Source: Poriferisodalis sp965208925
GTDB taxonomy: Bacteria > Actinomycetota > Acidimicrobiia > Acidimicrobiales > Poriferisodalaceae
NCBI RefSeq assembly: GCF_965208925.1
Contig: NZ_OZ242364.1
Location: 558,001 to 622,000, forward strand
Direction of reading: 5' to 3'
Length of the DNA stretch: 64,000 nucleotides
The position numbers and the translations under genes were made by a program. Under the pieces are notes generated by a model, which saw only the letters and a program-made list of their open reading frames with translations, searched no databases and had not been told where the DNA came from. Positions 17,841-27,408 of the stretch are shown one piece after another (position 1 is the stretch's first letter; each line of letters starts with the position of its first letter).

Positions 17841-20800
17841 GCGGCCGCCTCGCTGTCGCCTTCTGTGTGTTCGGCTGACCCGGCATGCGTGGACCCCGCA
17901 CGAGCGGCAGCCAAGTCGGAGCCCCGAATGCGCACGTTCGTGATCTCGACCGCATCGGAAGCAAAGAGAGTCGCCGGGTCGCGGTACTCACCGAACAACC
18001 GGCCGCCGTTGTCGCAGTCGTCGACGACGTACAGCCAGTAGGCATCGCCTTGAAGCGCTGCTTTCACCCATTCACCGCCGGTCAGCGTGATGCCGGTGCT
18101 CGCGGCGCTGCCTGCGATGCCCTTGACCTCAACCATCCGCTGCTCGCTGCCACGCCGAGCGTGCAGGTCGTAACCCTGACCCTCGGTCTGGACATCGGTG
18201 ACGGCGAAGCCTTCGCTGCTGAGGCGGTTGACGACGTAGGCGATGGCGATCGACTCGCTGTCGCTTGCGTCGGGCGATGCGGCCGGTCCACGCCCGACCA
18301 CTCGAGTCCACCCGAGTCGCCGCATCTCGCCCGGCACGCGTACCCGGCTCGCCTCATGCAGTGCCTTGATGCGCTCGCTCGTGACCTCTTCAAGCTGGCT
18401 GCGCAGTGCCCGCCGCTCATCGCGATCAGCGATCTCGTCGGTGAGCTGGTTGGGGAGATCGCGCAGCTGGCGCGCTGCGCCGCCTAGCCAATCATCGAGG
18501 CGCCTCTGCCGGCGACTGAGCTCGCGGTTGCGTTCGCGTGCCGCAGCATCCGCAGCGCTGGCTTCGACTTCGGGCGGGAGCAGCGGGGCGGCAGGTACCT
18601 CTCTGGGTACCCCCCCCCCCCCCCCCCCCCGTTCGGAAGGGTGCTCCTGACCAGGCACCGTCGGGACTTCACTGGGATCCGACGACGCTGCGGGCACGTC
18701 GGTCGTCAGATTCGCCAGCACGGCCCACGGCGCTGGACGAGCCCCCGCAGGTGTCGTCTTGACGGCATAGCAGCGTCGGCGTGGTGCAGCTCTGCCTTCG
18801 GCAATCTGGCCTTCGTACACATGCAGCTCGTAGTCGTCGGCTTGATTCGGATCAGCCAGCACAGCACCTCGCAGCAACGCCGACGCCACGTGCTCGCCGA
18901 CGGCTTCCGCCAACTCCACGAACGCATCCTCACCTGGCCCGAGCACGATTGCGTCGGTGGTCACAGTGACACCCGCCGATTCCGCCCGCTGCATCGCGGA
19001 TGCACTTGTTGCCACCAGACGTGCTGCCTCGTCGCCCGCTGGTAGCAGCGAGGCGGGCAAGGCCATGTTCCTGCCGCCAAGCAGCCAGAAGCCCGAGTCC
19101 GCAGCGGCCGATGGTTCGAACGTGATCGCGTCGGCCTCGGCTGCAACTGACGCAAATCGCTCCACGATGTGAGGATTGATCCGCTCCAGCCGGTCATCGT
19201 GCAGCACCTGATGCGCGGCGCCCAGTTCGACCCCGCTGGCCAAGTGCCGCTCGGCGCTGCGCTGGCGCTCATGAAGCTGCCGGAGCCGCTCCGAGGTAAT
19301 CCGGCTGACGGCTTCCAGCGCAGACGAGGCGGCGTCGCCATCGTCGAAGCACCTGCCAAGCAGCTTGGCCAGATCCGTCACGCTGGCTTCGTCGAAGGCT
19401 TGCTCCGCTATCAGGCGCAGACTGTCGAAGATCTTGCCGTCGAGCTCATTGGCTGCCGCAACCAAGTTGTCGAGCAGCCGGGCCATCGCCTCGCCCTCGC
19501 GGGTGTCGGTGGCCACGATGTTGTAGAGGCGAACATCACGGCCTTGGCCGATCCGATGAATGCGACCCATGCGCTGCTCGAGCCGCACGAGCGACCACGG
19601 GATGTCCCAGTTGACCAGCACATGGGCGCTCTGTAGGTCGATGCCTTCGTTGCCGGCGTCGGTAGAGACCAGAACCTCGAATGCACCAGCGGAGAACTGT
19701 GCTCGGGTTTCGTCGCGAATTGCGTGTGAGTCGCGACCCGAATACGTCCGCGCCGTAAAACCTGCCGCCACGAACCGTTCTCGCAGCCAATGTGCAGTGT
19801 CGGCGTATTCCGTGAAGATGACTACCTGTTCACCCGAGCCAGCAGTGATGCCGTTCGGCGTCAGGCACTCGTCGATCATGCGCGGCCACTTCGACGCGGC
19901 CAATCCGTTCGTCATCGTCCCCGCTACGTCCACTGCTGAATCATGCACTCCTGCCGCTCGGCCGAGATCGTCGTCCAGCCGGCTCAGCAGCTTTGCAATG
20001 TCCCCCCGCTCTGCCTTCGCATCGGTGGAATTCTCATTGACGACACGGGCCTCCGATGCCGCCTCTTCGTCCTCGCCTTCGGGGTCGGCCTCGCGAGCCG
20101 CATCGGCCGGACTCTGGTAACCGATGCGAACAACGCGGCGACGCAGCGTCTCCGCCAATGCGTACAGCGATGACGCCGCCCGCTTGCCATACACCATGCG
20201 CGCCAGCGACCGGGCAGCCACTGGGAAGTAGCGATCGACGAGCGAGAGGGCCTCGTCGTAGTAGGCCCGCTCGGCGGCGTTCAGCGGAACTCTCACGTTG
20301 TCGGCCCGGCGAGCCTTGAAGAGCTGTTCGCCGTCGAAACCGACGAGTTCTTCCTTCATACGGCGCAGGAAGTGCATGGCGCCGGGCTTCAGCTTGTTCA
20401 CCGGCTGGTTGTCGTTCACGTCGCTGACGACGGGGTACACGGCAGGGTCGACGAGATGCATCAGCGAGCGGAACAGCAGCTCGTTTCCGCGATGCGGTGT
20501 GGCAGTCATCAGCACCGCTCGCAGCGTGTTGTGGCACAGCATCTGGCCGACACTCCAGAGTGTCTGCGCAGTGGGTGTCATGCGGTGCGCCTCGTCGATG
20601 ACCACTGCATCCCAACCTGCGTTGTTCGGGTGGATCGCCTCGTAGACCGCTGGATTGACCGCCGCCAGCTCCAGCGACACCACCCAAAGATCGTGTTGGC
20701 CGCTGAGCGCACCCTCACGCGCTGTCGCCGCGGTGATGCGGCGCAGGCCGCCACCCAGGAATCGTTCGAAGTCAAGCTGCCACTTGCTAACGAGGTGGGC

Positions 20801-21262
20801 CGGACACACGACCAGTGCCCGCCGAACGTGGCCGAGGCGCTGCGCCTCCCGCAGCCACAGCCCGCCCATGATGGTCTTTCCGGTGCCTGGTTCATCAGCC
20901 AGCAGGAACCGCAGCATCGGCTGGCGAAGCATATTCCCGTACACGGCCTCGCTCTGATGGGCATACGGCCGCAGGGGGCTGCTCGCCAGCACGGAGGGAT
21001 ACGGGGAACCGCACGTGTGACGCATCCACGCCGCCCACATGCCAGCCAAGACCTCAGCCGGCGACGCGGAGGCATCGGCTTTGAGCACCTCCACTCGCTC
21101 AGCATCTTCGGCTGTCAGATCTAGTTGACGAAGAGAGCCGTCCGAATCAGTGACGAATAGACGTAGGCCTGGTGCGCCATCCGGTTGCGGTACTGCTCCG
21201 CTCACCGTCACGATCTGAGACTCGCCCCGCAGTCGTATGTGCTGGCCAACCTCGAACGTCAC
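17837..21262 (-). CDS. SNF2-type DEAD/H helicase with C-terminal DUF3883 nuclease-like domain
   Basis: A 1141-residue SF2 helicase: Walker A DEPGTGKT (residues 123-130), VVIDEAHRM (motif II), LMTATPHRG (motif III), VVIFTEYADTAHWLRERF, and LEQRMGRIHRIGQG (motif VI). After a charged linker, residues about 1005-1090 form a DUF3883 domain with a PD-(D/E)XK-like arrangement (Asp1032, Glu1045-x-Lys1047 in GYDLHARR...MVEVKG). It is the first gene of a coupled operon with the DUF1156 methyltransferase and DUF499 ATPase. An unbroken run of 21 G on the coding strand encodes R-G6-V (residues 878-885) between helicase and DUF3883 domains; as sequenced it is in frame. It probably translocates on foreign DNA and may cleave it. 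Confidence 0.85.
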   Translation of the reverse strand: MTFEVGQHIRLRGESQIVTVSGAVPQPDGAPGLRLFVTDSDGSLRQLDLTAEDAERVEVLKADASASPAEVLAGMWAAWMRHTCGSPYPSVLASSPLRPYAHQSEAVYGNMLRQPMLRFLLADEPGTGKTIMGGLWLREAQRLGHVRRALVVCPAHLVSKWQLDFERFLGGGLRRITAATAREGALSGQHDLWVVSLELAAVNPAVYEAIHPNNAGWDAVVIDEAHRMTPTAQTLWSVGQMLCHNTLRAVLMTATPHRGNELLFRSLMHLVDPAVYPVVSDVNDNQPVNKLKPGAMHFLRRMKEELVGFDGEQLFKARRADNVRVPLNAAERAYYDEALSLVDRYFPVAARSLARMVYGKRAASSLYALAETLRRRVVRIGYQSPADAAREADPEGEDEEAASEARVVNENSTDAKAERGDIAKLLSRLDDDLGRAAGVHDSAVDVAGTMTNGLAASKWPRMIDECLTPNGITAGSGEQVVIFTEYADTAHWLRERFVAAGFTARTYSGRDSHAIRDETRAQFSAGAFEVLVSTDAGNEGIDLQSAHVLVNWDIPWSLVRLEQRMGRIHRIGQGRDVRLYNIVATDTREGEAMARLLDNLVAAANELDGKIFDSLRLIAEQAFDEASVTDLAKLLGRCFDDGDAASSALEAVSRITSERLRQLHERQRSAERHLASGVELGAAHQVLHDDRLERINPHIVERFASVAAEADAITFEPSAAADSGFWLLGGRNMALPASLLPAGDEAARLVATSASAMQRAESAGVTVTTDAIVLGPGEDAFVELAEAVGEHVASALLRGAVLADPNQADDYELHVYEGQIAEGRAAPRRRCYAVKTTPAGARPAPWAVLANLTTDVPAASSDPSEVPTVPGQEHPSERGGGGGGVPREVPAAPLLPPEVEASAADAAARERNRELSRRQRRLDDWLGGAARQLRDLPNQLTDEIADRDERRALRSQLEEVTSERIKALHEASRVRVPGEMRRLGWTRVVGRGPAASPDASDSESIAIAYVVNRLSSEGFAVTDVQTEGQGYDLHARRGSEQRMVEVKGIAGSAASTGITLTGGEWVKAALQGDAYWLYVVDDCDNGGRLFGEYRDPATLFASDAVEITNVRIRGSDLAAARAGSTHAGSAEHTEGDSEAAA
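18610..18630. repeat. 21-base C/G homopolymer inside the helicase gene
   Basis: Twenty-one consecutive C on the + strand (G on the coding strand) lie inside the helicase frame and encode six Gly plus parts of Arg and Val codons. In either alternative frame, translation after the tract stops within about 45 codons (stops at about 18484-18486 and 18492-18494). Loss or gain of one G would therefore remove the last ~255 residues, including the DUF3883 domain. Such tracts are classical substrates for slipped-strand mispairing. The length may also be uncertain because homopolymers of this size are error-prone in sequencing. Confidence 0.95.
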
Positions 21263-21373
21263 GGCGACAGACTAGGACGAGGGATCTTCGGCATCCGGCG
21301 ATCGACTGACCTCAGCATCACGTGGTGCCGCCCGGGCACCCAAGGAAGCTGCGCGATCTAACTCATACGACGG

Positions 21374-22600
21374 TCAGGACCAGGGATCCTCGGGTCCGGC
21401 GGGCGGCCGAGGTGCTGGCGTCGTTGCCTCGGCGATGACCTGAGCGGCGGCGGCCGCGCCGGAACCGCCAACTGGGGCGTTGATGGCTGCCAGGGTGGCT
21501 TCGATGGTGCCGAGCGTGCCGAGCAGCATCGGCGGATTCAGGTGGCCCATGTGACCGATGCGGAACTCGGCGTCGGCGTTGCCGGTAATGCTGAGCCCGA
21601 GCGTGAGACCCGCTTCGGATTCGCATGTGGCGCGCAGCTGCTGGGCGGACACCCCGCCGGTGCGGATCATCGTGACCGAGTTCGACCGATGCGCGGGATC
21701 CACCACGTTCAGCTCGAGCCCGCCGGGAGCCGACCAGGCGTCGACGGCTGCGTGGATGGCGCTCGCCATCACGCGATGGCGCTCCCAGACGTTCTCGAGG
21801 CCTTCCTCGTCGATCATGTCGAGTGCTTCCGCCAGACCCCACAGGTGCTGGACGGGCGGCGTGCCGCAGAAGATCCAGTAGTGAGCATCGGGATCGGTGC
21901 GCCTCGTCCAGTCCCAATAGGCGGTGCGCAGATCAGCTCGCTGATGCGCTTCCCACGCCTTGGGACCGACCCAGACCATGCCGAGGCCCGGCGGCACCAT
22001 CAGACCCTTCTGGCTGCCGGCCACGGTGACGTCCACCCCCCACGCGTCCATCTCGAACGGCTCGCACCCCAGCGAGGCAACGCAATCGGCCATCAGCAGC
22101 GCGGGGTGGTCGGCATCGTCCATCGCTCGGCGAATCGCAGCGATGTCGTTTCGCACCGATGACGCTGTGTCGGTCTGCGCAACGAGCACGGCGGCGAATT
22201 CCCGCCCGACATCGGCCAGCAGCCGCTCGGTGACGGCCTTTGGCGCGATGGCCGCTCGATCGGCAGCGTGCAGCACTTCGAACTTGACACCGCTCATCGC
22301 GGCCATCTCGGCCCAGTTCGTGGCGAAGTGGCCCACTTCCAGCACGAGCACCTTGTCGCCGCGCGACAGCGTGTTGGTGATGGCCATCTCCCAGGCACCG
22401 TGGCCGTTGGAGATGGCGATGTAGGCGCGGTTCTCAGTCCGAGCAACGGCAGGCAGCCGCTCCAGCAGCGAGTAGGTGAGGTCCACCACTTCGCCCTCGT
22501 AGATATTGGGGATCGGCCGGCGCATCGCGTTCAGCACCCGATCAGGGATGACCGACGGGCCGGGAATCATGACCAGCGGCCGGCCGTATCGCAGCGACAT
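21374..22600 (-). CDS. Class V aminotransferase (alanine-glyoxylate/serine-pyruvate type)
   Basis: A 408-residue PLP-dependent aminotransferase. VMIPGPSVIPDRVLNAM at the N-terminus, SNGHGAWEMAITNTLSRGDKVLVL, and VTVAGSQKGLMVPPGLGMV with the Schiff-base Lys are diagnostic of the alanine:glyoxylate/serine:pyruvate family. ATG 22600 is chosen for the GGAGGGAGCTGTG just upstream. The probable role is glyoxylate or serine nitrogen exchange. It is divergent from a class III aminotransferase gene about 145 bp away, suggesting a shared pathway. The C-terminal ~25 residues are low-complexity Ala/Pro. Confidence 0.85.
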   Translation of the reverse strand: MSLRYGRPLVMIPGPSVIPDRVLNAMRRPIPNIYEGEVVDLTYSLLERLPAVARTENRAYIAISNGHGAWEMAITNTLSRGDKVLVLEVGHFATNWAEMAAMSGVKFEVLHAADRAAIAPKAVTERLLADVGREFAAVLVAQTDTASSVRNDIAAIRRAMDDADHPALLMADCVASLGCEPFEMDAWGVDVTVAGSQKGLMVPPGLGMVWVGPKAWEAHQRADLRTAYWDWTRRTDPDAHYWIFCGTPPVQHLWGLAEALDMIDEEGLENVWERHRVMASAIHAAVDAWSAPGGLELNVVDPAHRSNSVTMIRTGGVSAQQLRATCESEAGLTLGLSITGNADAEFRIGHMGHLNPPMLLGTLGTIEATLAAINAPVGGSGAAAAAQVIAEATTPAPRPPAGPEDPWS

Positions 22601-22745
22601 CACAGCTCCCTCCGGCAGCCGCACCTGCCAGCGCCCTGCCAAACGCCATCAGCCTAAGGAGGCTGAGCCCCAGGCCGGAGCGCACGCGTAGGCTGCGCTC
22701 AGGTTCGTGTCCTCGATACGCCAGCCCACACAGGGAGATTCCACG

Positions 22746-23966
22746 GTGAGCAGCAACGCACTCATCCATCCGTTCTCGGTCCTCAGCCGCGATGAGAACG
22801 AGTTCATCGAGATCGTTTCCGGAGAAGGCGTCATGCTGCGCGACGCCGCCGGCAACGAGTACATCGACGCGCTCGCCAGCCTGTGGCTGTGCCAGATCGG
22901 GCACGGCAATCGCACCGTCATCGATGCGATCAACGCGCAGCTGGAGCTGCTGCAGACGTACAACACGTTCGAGCCCTTCTCCAATGGACCCGCCACCGAA
23001 GTAGCCGAGATGATCCGGGCGCGCTCGCAGCACCCCGATGGCCGGGTGTTCCTGGGCTGCTCAGGCTCGGAGGCCGTCGACACAGTCCTGAAGTTCGCCC
23101 GCCGCGTCCACCGGCTGCGCGGCCACGAGGACCGCCAGATCATCGTGCGGCGCACCGGCGGCTATCACGGCGTGAATGTCGGCGGCACCAGCGTGCAGGG
23201 CCTCGAGCCGATCCGGGACGGCTGGGGTGACCTGCTGCCCCATGTCGTCGAGATCCCCAACGACGACGTCGAGCCGGCGGCGCAGCTGTTCGCAGAGCAC
23301 GGCGAGCGCATCGCGGCGGTCATCACCGAGCCGATCCAGGGTGCGGGCGGCGTGATCCCGCCCCCACCGGGTTACTTCGAAGGGTTGCGCCGGCTGTGCG
23401 ACGAGCACGGCGCGCTGCTCATCTTCGACGAGGTGATCTGCGGCTTCGGCCGTACGGGAAGCTGGTTCGGCGGCCAGACCTTCGGGGTCGTCCCCGACAT
23501 GTTCACGTTCGCGAAGGGCGTGACGTCGGGCTACATCCCGCTGTCGGGCGTGGTGGTGTCACGCGAGATCGCGGACGCGCTCGAAGCCGACGAGAACAAG
23601 TTCATGCACGGCTACACCTATTCGGGCCACCCCACGGCGTGTGCGGCCGGTGTCGCCAACATCGGCGTCATCGAATCCGAAGGGCTGGTGGAGCGGGCCA
23701 ACCACATCGGCGACCGGATGGAAGAGGGCTTCCTGGCGCTCCAAGGCGACGGCATGATCGACAGCTACCGGGGCCTCGGCGGCATCTGGGCGTGCGATCT
23801 GGGCCGCGATGCCACCGAGGCTCGTGAGGCGTTCATGAAGCGGGGCGTGATCTCGCGTCCCATCGGCAACGCACTCGGTTTCTGCCCGCCGCTCATCATC
23901 ACCGATGACGAGATCGGGCAGATGTTCGACCGGCTCGACGACGCGCTGCGCGCCACGGCGCCCTAG
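22746..23966 (+). CDS. Class III (omega) aminotransferase
   Basis: A 406-residue PLP-dependent class III aminotransferase. LIFDEVICGFGRTGSWFG holds the PLP-ring Asp, and FTFAKGVTSGYIPLSGVVVS the catalytic Lys. EPIQGAGGVIPPPPGYFEGLR is also conserved. GTG 22746 follows AGGGAG by 9 bases. The family includes beta-alanine/omega-amino acid:pyruvate and taurine:pyruvate transaminases; the start of the protein (IHPFSVLSRDENEFIEIVSGEGVMLRD) is compatible with that group. It heads a same-strand run with a SnoaL-like protein and two amidohydrolases. Confidence 0.87.
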   Translation: MSSNALIHPFSVLSRDENEFIEIVSGEGVMLRDAAGNEYIDALASLWLCQIGHGNRTVIDAINAQLELLQTYNTFEPFSNGPATEVAEMIRARSQHPDGRVFLGCSGSEAVDTVLKFARRVHRLRGHEDRQIIVRRTGGYHGVNVGGTSVQGLEPIRDGWGDLLPHVVEIPNDDVEPAAQLFAEHGERIAAVITEPIQGAGGVIPPPPGYFEGLRRLCDEHGALLIFDEVICGFGRTGSWFGGQTFGVVPDMFTFAKGVTSGYIPLSGVVVSREIADALEADENKFMHGYTYSGHPTACAAGVANIGVIESEGLVERANHIGDRMEEGFLALQGDGMIDSYRGLGGIWACDLGRDATEAREAFMKRGVISRPIGNALGFCPPLIITDDEIGQMFDRLDDALRATAP

Positions 23967-23987
23967 GTCGCTTCGCGACGGAAAGGA

Positions 23988-24425
23988 ATGACGACCATGG
24001 AGAGTGCCGAGACGCGGGCGTTGATGGAGCGCTACTACGCAGCGCTGACCACCGCAGACCGAGACACCATGCTGGCGTGTCTCGACCCGGAGGTCACTTG
24101 GGTGCTGCCCGAAACGGCCGCCCAAGGCAACGCAGTCGACACGATGACGGGCGCAAGAGAGGTGGTGGAGGCTCTGGGGGGCCGTGTCGTGCGGCAAACC
24201 TTCGACATCTCCCAGCCGATCAGCCTCGAGGTCCGCAGGATGATTGTTGACGGCAGTACCGCCGTGGTGCAGCAGCGGCTGACAGCCACTGCCAAGGCCA
24301 CCGGCCGCGACTACGACAACCAGTACTGCTGGGTGTACGACTGCCGCGACGGCCTGATCGCCCACATGGAGGAATACACCGACACGCTCTACGCAGCTCA
24401 GCGGATGGGATGGGACGTCACATGA
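23988..24425 (+). CDS. SnoaL-like/NTF2-fold protein
   Basis: A 145-residue protein of the SnoaL-like cone-shaped alpha/beta fold: ALMERYYAALTTADRDTMLACLDPEVTWVLPET is the typical first helix and strand, and YNQ...WVYDCRDGLIAHMEEYTDT-like sequence ends the fold. GAAAGG precedes ATG 23988. The stop overlaps the ATG of the downstream deacylase by 4 bp, so it is translationally coupled to it. Members act as small isomerases or hydrolases or bind ligands. The substrate here is unknown, but the coupling suggests a role in the same pathway as the deacylase. Confidence 0.75.
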   Translation: MTTMESAETRALMERYYAALTTADRDTMLACLDPEVTWVLPETAAQGNAVDTMTGAREVVEALGGRVVRQTFDISQPISLEVRRMIVDGSTAVVQQRLTATAKATGRDYDNQYCWVYDCRDGLIAHMEEYTDTLYAAQRMGWDVT

Positions 24426-26119
24426 GCACCTACGACATCGTCATCAAGGACGGGATGATCTTCGACGGCACCGGGGCACCGAGGGTGCGCGGCGACATCG
24501 GCATCGCCGGCGGACGCATCGCCGCTGTCGGCCGGGTCGATGCCCGGGAGGGCGGCAAGGTCATCGACGCCTCCGGCATGCACATCGCTCCCGGATTCGT
24601 CGACCTGCACACCCACTACGACGCGCAGGTCTTCTGGGACCCCTACTGCACGCTGTCGGGCTGGCACGGCATCACCTCCGTCGCCATCGGCAACTGCGGC
24701 TTCGGCTTCGCCCCCGTGGATCCCGACATGCGCGAGTACGCGATGCGCTCGATGACCCGCGTCGAGGCCATTCCCTACGAGTCGATGCGCCAGGGCATGC
24801 CCTGGGACTGGGTGACCTTCCCGGAGTATCTGGACAGTCTCGAACGCACGCCCAAGGCGCTGAACATCCTGCCGTATGTGCCGATCGGCCCGATGCTGGT
24901 GATGGTGCTCGGCCTCGATGACGCGAAGTCTGGGCGGCTGCCCACCGAAGGCGAGCACGAGATGCTGGCCAAGCTGGTGCATGAGGCCATGGATGCGGGC
25001 GGCTGCGGCTGGTCTGCCCAGCGGCTGCCACCGACGGGCCCCGCTGCAGTGCAGCGCGACTGGGACGGCACCCCGATGCCGACCGACATGATGAACGACG
25101 AGACCGCCCGGGTACTGGCCCGCGTGCTGGCCGAGCGCAACGAGGGCGTCGTGCAGATGACGCTCACCAGCGGCAACGTCGCGCACGACATGGCCCACCT
25201 CGAAGAGATCGCATCGATCAGCGGCCGGCCGCTGCTGCACAACGTGGTGCAGGCGTTCGAGGACAAGCCCAACATCCACCGCCGTCAGATCGAGTGGCTG
25301 GAGCGCTGCCGCGAGCAGGGCGTCCCGGTGTACGGCCAGGGCGTGACCAGCGATGCCGGTTTCACCTTCACCCTCGAAGACTGGAATCTCTACGACGACT
25401 CAGAGGCCTGGATGGAAGCCTGTATGGGCGACAAGGAGGAGCGCTTGGCCAAGATGGCCGATCCCGGCCGGCGCCAAGCGCTCAAGGACACCATGCCGCG
25501 CACCGCCACTGCGGGGATCGAGACCGTGACCATCCTGTCCCCTCGCAGCGAGTCGACCGAGCAGTACCGGGAGATGTCCGTGGGCCAGGCAGCCGAGCTC
25601 GCCGGTAAGCATCCGGTCGACCTGATGCTCGACGTTGCCGTGACAGACGGGCTGGACACCTTGTTCTTTGTGGCGCCGCCGCAGGGCAACTCAGAGCTGC
25701 TGCGCGACGTGGTGCAGTACCCGCACATGCTGTTCGGCGTGTCCGACGGCGGGGCGCACACCAAGTTCCTCACGGCCGGCCGGTACCCCACCGAGACGCT
25801 CTCCGAGCAGGTCCGCGAGAACCAGTGGGTCACCTACGAGGAAGCTCACCGGCGCCTGTCAGCGCTGCCGGCACAGCTCGCCGGATTCCGCGATCGCGGT
25901 CTGATCCGCCATGACGGCCCTGCCGATGTGGTGGTGTACGACCCCGAGAACCTGGCGGTCGGGCCGAACGAAGTGGTGCACGACCTGCCGGGCGGCGAAT
26001 GGCGCCGCATTCAGAAGGCCAGCGGCTACCGCAGCGTCATCGTGAACGGCCAGGAGACCATCTCCGAGGACACCCAGACCGAGACCTACAGCGGCCAGCT
26101 CCTCCGCCACGGCGGCTAG
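24422..26119 (+). CDS. N-acyl-D-amino-acid deacylase family amidohydrolase
   Basis: A 565-residue metal-dependent amidohydrolase. YDIVIKDGMIFDGTGAPRVRGDIGIAGGRI is the N-terminal beta-sandwich, FVDLHTHYDAQVFWDP has the H-x-H metal ligands, and FGVSDGGAHTKFLTAG holds a late Asp/His pair. The length and the C-terminal GPADVVVYDPENL return to the sandwich, as in D-aminoacylases. ATG 24422 overlaps the previous stop (ATGA). Many such proteins annotated as D-aminoacylases act on other amides, so the natural substrate is not certain. Confidence 0.85.
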   Translation: MSTYDIVIKDGMIFDGTGAPRVRGDIGIAGGRIAAVGRVDAREGGKVIDASGMHIAPGFVDLHTHYDAQVFWDPYCTLSGWHGITSVAIGNCGFGFAPVDPDMREYAMRSMTRVEAIPYESMRQGMPWDWVTFPEYLDSLERTPKALNILPYVPIGPMLVMVLGLDDAKSGRLPTEGEHEMLAKLVHEAMDAGGCGWSAQRLPPTGPAAVQRDWDGTPMPTDMMNDETARVLARVLAERNEGVVQMTLTSGNVAHDMAHLEEIASISGRPLLHNVVQAFEDKPNIHRRQIEWLERCREQGVPVYGQGVTSDAGFTFTLEDWNLYDDSEAWMEACMGDKEERLAKMADPGRRQALKDTMPRTATAGIETVTILSPRSESTEQYREMSVGQAAELAGKHPVDLMLDVAVTDGLDTLFFVAPPQGNSELLRDVVQYPHMLFGVSDGGAHTKFLTAGRYPTETLSEQVRENQWVTYEEAHRRLSALPAQLAGFRDRGLIRHDGPADVVVYDPENLAVGPNEVVHDLPGGEWRRIQKASGYRSVIVNGQETISEDTQTETYSGQLLRHGG

Positions 26120-26151
26120 CCGCACACCTCATCGACAACCTGGGGGACATC

Positions 26152-27312
26152 ATGACCACGTATGCGGGTGAGCGGCTGATTCACGACACCGACAGCCACC
26201 TGATGGAGCCGGTGGACTGGCTGGCGAGCTATGCCGACAGTTCGGTAGCCGTCAAGCTCCGGAACCTGAGCCTGGCCGGGGGCGGCGATGCGGCCACGTT
26301 CGAGCTGGTGGAGCAGTGCTGGGCACGCCGCGACGACCCCGAAGAGACGGCCAAGCTGGCCGCCGACGTGGTGGGCGGGCCGAAGGGGTACTTCGCCTAC
26401 GGCTCCATGGATGCCAACGAGCGCGTCGGTGCGCTCGACCAGCTGGGTTTCGCCAGCCAACTGGTGTTCACGACGTTCGCTCACACGCAGTTCCATGCCC
26501 GAGGCGATGTCGACCTGGCCTATGGGGGCGCAGCGGCCCACAACCGCGGCATCGCCGACTTCTGCTCGGTGGATCCGCGGTTGCTGGGCGTGGCGTTTGT
26601 GCCGCTGGAAGACCCGCAGCGCACCGTCGAGTGCGCACGCGAGGCCATCGAGGTGGGATGCAAGGCCGCATGGATCCCCCACGGCGTACCGACCGAGCTG
26701 AGCCCCACGCATCCCGACTTCGACCCGCTGTGGGCGCTGCTGTCCGAAGCCGGCGTGCCGGTGCTCATGCATCTCGGGCCCAACGGTGGCAACCAGCTGC
26801 CGAAGACGTACCACAACAACGGGCGCATCCCTGGCAAGGACTTCGTTGGCGGCGGCGAGAACATGCGCTCGAAGGACTTCCTGAACCTGTACCACGACGC
26901 GGAGAACCTGCTCGCGTGCATGGTGCTCGACGGCATCTTCGAGAAGTTCCCCGAACTGCGGTGCGGGCTGATCGAGCTGGGCGCGGGCTGGGTGCCGAAC
27001 CTGCTGCGCTCGCTGGACAACAGCGTCAAGGCATTCGGACGTCACGAGCCTGAGCTGGCGAAGCTGACCATGGCCCCCTCGGACTACATCCGCCGCCAGG
27101 TGCGTTTCACGCCCTGGCACTTCGAGGACGTGGGCTGGCTGGTGTCGAACAGCGGGCCCGAGCTGTTCCTGTTCTCGTCGGACTGGCCGCACCCCGAAGG
27201 CGGCCGTGACCCCATAGCGGAGTTCCAGGCGTCGTTCACTGCGGCTGGCCTGAGCGAGGGCGCGACCGCGCCGTTCTGGGCCGGCAACGCCTCGTTCCTG
27301 CTCGGCGTCTAG
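26152..27312 (+). CDS. Amidohydrolase family 2 (TIM-barrel metal-dependent hydrolase)
   Basis: A 386-residue protein with the amidohydrolase-2 layout: IHDTDSHLMEP (D-x-H metal site) near the N-terminus, PVLMHLGPNGGN in the middle, and LFLFSSDWPHPEGGRDP (Asp ligand) near the C-terminus. Relatives are decarboxylases or hydrolases of the ACMSD-like group. GGGGG lies 5 bases before ATG 26152. It follows the deacylase by 32 bp on the same strand. Confidence 0.82.
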   Translation: MTTYAGERLIHDTDSHLMEPVDWLASYADSSVAVKLRNLSLAGGGDAATFELVEQCWARRDDPEETAKLAADVVGGPKGYFAYGSMDANERVGALDQLGFASQLVFTTFAHTQFHARGDVDLAYGGAAAHNRGIADFCSVDPRLLGVAFVPLEDPQRTVECAREAIEVGCKAAWIPHGVPTELSPTHPDFDPLWALLSEAGVPVLMHLGPNGGNQLPKTYHNNGRIPGKDFVGGGENMRSKDFLNLYHDAENLLACMVLDGIFEKFPELRCGLIELGAGWVPNLLRSLDNSVKAFGRHEPELAKLTMAPSDYIRRQVRFTPWHFEDVGWLVSNSGPELFLFSSDWPHPEGGRDPIAEFQASFTAAGLSEGATAPFWAGNASFLLGV

Positions 27313-27408
27313 CGCTGCTGGGGCCCGCTTGGGCCGACGGTAGATTTGGCGTCGCAGCGCTGCGATGGCCGCGCCCGGCGGCCCGTGTCGCGGCGCAGGA
27401 GAGCAGAC

